Assembly (NCBI GenBank): GCA_016929985.1
Contig: JAFGIH010000605.1
Location: 1 to 7,618, forward strand
DNA length: 7,618 nt
DNA from: Thermoleophilia bacterium
GTDB lineage: Bacteria; Actinomycetota; Thermoleophilia; RBG-16-64-13
Reading direction: 5' to 3'
A model generated the notes under the pieces. It was not told where the DNA came from, did no database searches, and worked only from the letters and a program-made list of their open reading frames with translations. A program made the position numbers and the translations under genes. How positions within the stretch are numbered: position 1 is the first letter of the stretch; the number at the start of each line of letters is the position of its first letter. Shown in pieces: positions 6,051 through 7,618 of the stretch.

Positions 6051-6575
6051 CTACGATTCTTCCTGGAGCCTCCGGTCGTCCACCCGTGAGGCGATGTATT
6101 CAGGCACCGCCTCTTTCGGGATTCCCAGAGCCACGGACAGCTCGCCGAAGAGCAGCTCTTCAGCTTGCTTCATGAACTTCTGATCGACCGCTCTGAACGT
6201 GCCCTTCTCCTCGCCGATCTGCTCCTTCTTGGCGTACAGAGACATGGTCAGTTCGATCAGGTCGCCACAATCATGCGTCACCACAAGCGTCTTGTAGTGC
6301 TCTGCGATCTCCTGGACTCTCTGACTGTGGTAGGCCTCCGCCTTGACTGAAGGGATCGTCTCGACAAGCTCTTCAGCTTCGCGCTTCGAGATGATGGGCC
6401 GCGTGAACACTTTCGTGCTGTTGACCGGCGTCGAGATAGTGTAAGTCTGGGACAAGGGCTTCAGAACGTAGTAGAGCTGACTGTCGCCCACGCCAGGGGA
6501 TTCGATCGTCTTGATCTCCACCACATGGCACACGCCTGTGTTCCCGTAGATGATCCAGTCTCCAACCTGGTACAT
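6051..6575 (-). CDS. CarD/CdnL-family RNA polymerase-binding transcription factor
   Basis: The protein has 174 residues. The N-terminal RNA-polymerase-interacting (Tudor-like) domain spans about 1-58: MYQVGDWIIYGNTGVCHVVEI, then YYVLKPL and TPVNSTKVFTRPIIS, the characteristic CarD/TRCF signature. The C-terminal part (about 62-165) is helical, with EAEELVETIPS, HDCGDLIELTMSLYAKKE and the conserved-looking LLFGELSVALGIPKE. Proteins of this family bind the RNA polymerase beta subunit and the upstream edge of the transcription bubble and tune open-complex stability, notably at rRNA promoters. The sequence looks closer to the form I associate with Firmicutes and Coriobacteriia than to mycobacterial CarD. 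Its only Trp is residue 7. The start is secure: GGAGGA at 6584-6589 is eight bases before ATG. The gene is monocistronic as far as visible, divergent from the small lipoprotein and convergent with the WG-repeat gene (41 bp gap). Confidence 0.92.
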   Translation of the reverse strand: MYQVGDWIIYGNTGVCHVVEIKTIESPGVGDSQLYYVLKPLSQTYTISTPVNSTKVFTRPIISKREAEELVETIPSVKAEAYHSQRVQEIAEHYKTLVVTHDCGDLIELTMSLYAKKEQIGEEKGTFRAVDQKFMKQAEELLFGELSVALGIPKEAVPEYIASRVDDRRLQEES

Positions 6576-6708
6576 CTGGTAAATCCTCCGATATTTGCCT
6601 CACCTGCTTCGTACCAGGGAGATTGTCGCATTATTCTGCATCCCGCGTAAGAAGAGAGGGCCGCTCAGCAGCCGCGTCATGTATGCTCCCGCCTGATCGG
6701 ACACACGT

Positions 6709-6713
6709 GGAGG
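6709..6713 (+). promoter_or_regulatory. Ribosome binding site of the small lipoprotein ORF
   Basis: GGAGG is followed five bases later by ATG at 6719. This strong site places the start at 6719 rather than at the in-frame upstream codon at 6623, and it argues that the very short ORF is really translated. Confidence 0.6.
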
Positions 6714-6718
6714 ACGGC

Positions 6719-6829
6719 ATGCGCAGAGTCTGGATCGGTCTGGTAGCGTTAATGATGGTCATCCTGGCGATGGCCGGATGTGGGAGTTCTGACGAAGAAA
6801 TCTCGCTGGAGTTGCAGACCCGGCCCTAA
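6719..6829 (+). CDS. Very small putative lipoprotein (36 residues)
   Basis: MRRVWIGLVALMMVILAMAG is a standard lipoprotein signal: two Arg, a hydrophobic core and lipobox AMAGC with Cys21. After lipidation the mature peptide would be only about 16 residues (CGSSDEEISLELQTRP), an acidic tail. The ORF has a good ribosome binding site and ends at TAA 6827-6829, five bases before the ATG of the DUF2254 gene, so translational coupling is likely. It could be a genuine micro-lipoprotein, a leader ORF for the membrane protein, or the stump of a longer lipoprotein lost by deletion. I see no continuing lipoprotein sequence in other frames, because the DUF2254 coding region starts at once. Confidence 0.6.
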   Translation: MRRVWIGLVALMMVILAMAGCGSSDEEISLELQTRP

Positions 6830-6834
6830 AGATC

Positions 6835-7618
6835 ATGTGGGGAAAGACTGAGCTCAAGCACCTGGGAAGCCGCCTGACGGGGAACTACTGGTTCACCCCG
6901 TCGACCTTGGTGGTCGTCGCCGTGGGTCTCGCGTTCCTTATGCCCTGGGTCGACAGACAGCTGGGCGGGACGGTGGGCACCATCCCCGGCTGGATCTTCG
7001 GAGGGGGACCGGACGGCGCCCGCGCCGTCCTCTCCACCATCGCAGGCTCGATGATGACCGTCGCGGCGCTCACTTTCTCCATAACCATCGTCGGCCTCAC
7101 CACGGCGTCGCAGCAGTTCGGCCCGCGGCTGCTGCGCAACTTCATAGCCGACCGTGGCTACCAGGTGGTTCTTGGCACCTTCTTGGCGGCCTTCATCTAC
7201 TGTCTTCTGGTGCTCCGGAGCGTCGAGACGGTAGGTGAGAAGTACTTCGTGCCCTACGTCTCGCTGACCGTGGCAATGGTCTTCGCGGTGGCCGGGGTCG
7301 GAGTGCTGGTCTACTTCATACACCATGCGGCCTTCTCGCTGAGGGCCGACAGTGTCGTCGCCGCCACGGGTAGGGAACTGAAGACCGCGGTCGATCGGCT
7401 TTACCCCGCACGCCAAGGTGGCTCGATGTCTGGGCCCCAGGCCAATGGTCGAACACTGCCCGAGGGTTTTCCTTCCGGCGCTCGTGACCTGCTTGCACGG
7501 CAGAGCGGCTACATCCAGACCATCGACCACGACCGGCTGGCCAGGGTGGCGGCGGAGCACCGGCTCGTTCTGCGGCTCGATCACCGGCCGGGCGCCTTCG
7601 TCACCGCGGAGGGAGTCC
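6835..7618 (+). CDS. DUF2254 family membrane protein, N-terminal part (3' end outside window)
   Basis: The ATG at 6835 opens a frame that runs off the right edge after 261 codons; an in-frame TGA at 6790 limits the start. Features fit the DUF2254 family of predicted inner-membrane proteins. An early NYWFTPS motif (17-23) leads into helix 1 (about 24-38). Then come helix 2 with TIAGSMMTVAALTFSITIVGL (about 68-88), ASQQFGPRLLRNFIADRGYQ (91-110), helix 3 (about 111-127), helix 4 (about 141-161) and YFIHHAAFSL (160-169), followed by the start of a soluble domain. The biochemical role of the family is not established to my knowledge. The gene has no strong ribosome binding site of its own and is probably translated by coupling with the 36-residue lipoprotein ORF five bases upstream. 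The full family length is around 400-450 residues, so roughly the last third is missing. Confidence 0.85.
   Translation, partial: MWGKTELKHLGSRLTGNYWFTPSTLVVVAVGLAFLMPWVDRQLGGTVGTIPGWIFGGGPDGARAVLSTIAGSMMTVAALTFSITIVGLTTASQQFGPRLLRNFIADRGYQVVLGTFLAAFIYCLLVLRSVETVGEKYFVPYVSLTVAMVFAVAGVGVLVYFIHHAAFSLRADSVVAATGRELKTAVDRLYPARQGGSMSGPQANGRTLPEGFPSGARDLLARQSGYIQTIDHDRLARVAAEHRLVLRLDHRPGAFVTAEGV

Noticed and set aside
5700..6089. Continuation of the middle-frame ORF of the WG-repeat region
   Set aside because: After about 5660 this frame is Arg-rich nonsense, while the neighbouring frame shows clear WG repeats; only the part before 5660 is real coding sequence.
6826..7584. 252-codon minus-strand ORF
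   Set aside because: Antisense to the DUF2254 gene, which has clear family motifs; the antisense product is low-complexity His/Arg/Glu-rich.

Overview
The window is GC-rich, gene-dense bacterial DNA. It carries a CarD-type transcription factor with Firmicutes/Coriobacteriia-like sequence features, two lipoproteins, a DUF2254 membrane protein and strong purine-rich ribosome binding sites. The best guess is a high-GC Gram-positive, most likely an actinobacterial lineage outside the classical Actinomycetes. This is inferred from composition and protein style only. I see no rRNA, tRNA, CRISPR array, insertion sequence or convincing intrinsic terminator.

Layout: (1) 3-497 (+) is the C-terminal part of a polytopic membrane protein cut by the left edge. 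(2) 524-1861 (-) is a GMC-like FAD oxidoreductase with an embedded ferredoxin-like cysteine motif. It is divergent, across about 205 bp, from (3) 2067-3071 (+), a zinc-type medium-chain alcohol/polyol dehydrogenase. (4) 3091-3285 (-) is a small unrecognised helical protein. It lies downstream, on the same strand, of (5) 3409-5157 (-), a surface protein with a signal peptide, an apparent eight-repeat beta-propeller, a Thr/Gly-rich stalk, one membrane helix and a cytoplasmic zinc ribbon. (6) 5323-6009 (+) is a WG-repeat lipoprotein gene whose reading frame is broken twice; the two shifts cancel. (7) 6051-6575 (-) is a CarD/CdnL-family RNA polymerase-binding regulator. (8) 6719-6829 (+) is a 36-residue lipoprotein ORF followed five bases later by (9) 6835-7618 (+), the N-terminal part of a DUF2254 membrane protein cut by the right edge.

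How they may work together: the divergent GMC flavoenzyme and dehydrogenase could be two oxidation steps of one alcohol or polyol pathway, but the sequence does not show the substrate. Items 5, 6, 8 and 9 are envelope proteins. CarD acts globally at promoters and is probably here by chance. I did not find a complete, clearly new system. The most unusual items are the predicted Fe-S motif and altered active site of the GMC protein, the propeller-to-zinc-ribbon transmembrane architecture, and the doubly frameshifted WG-repeat gene.
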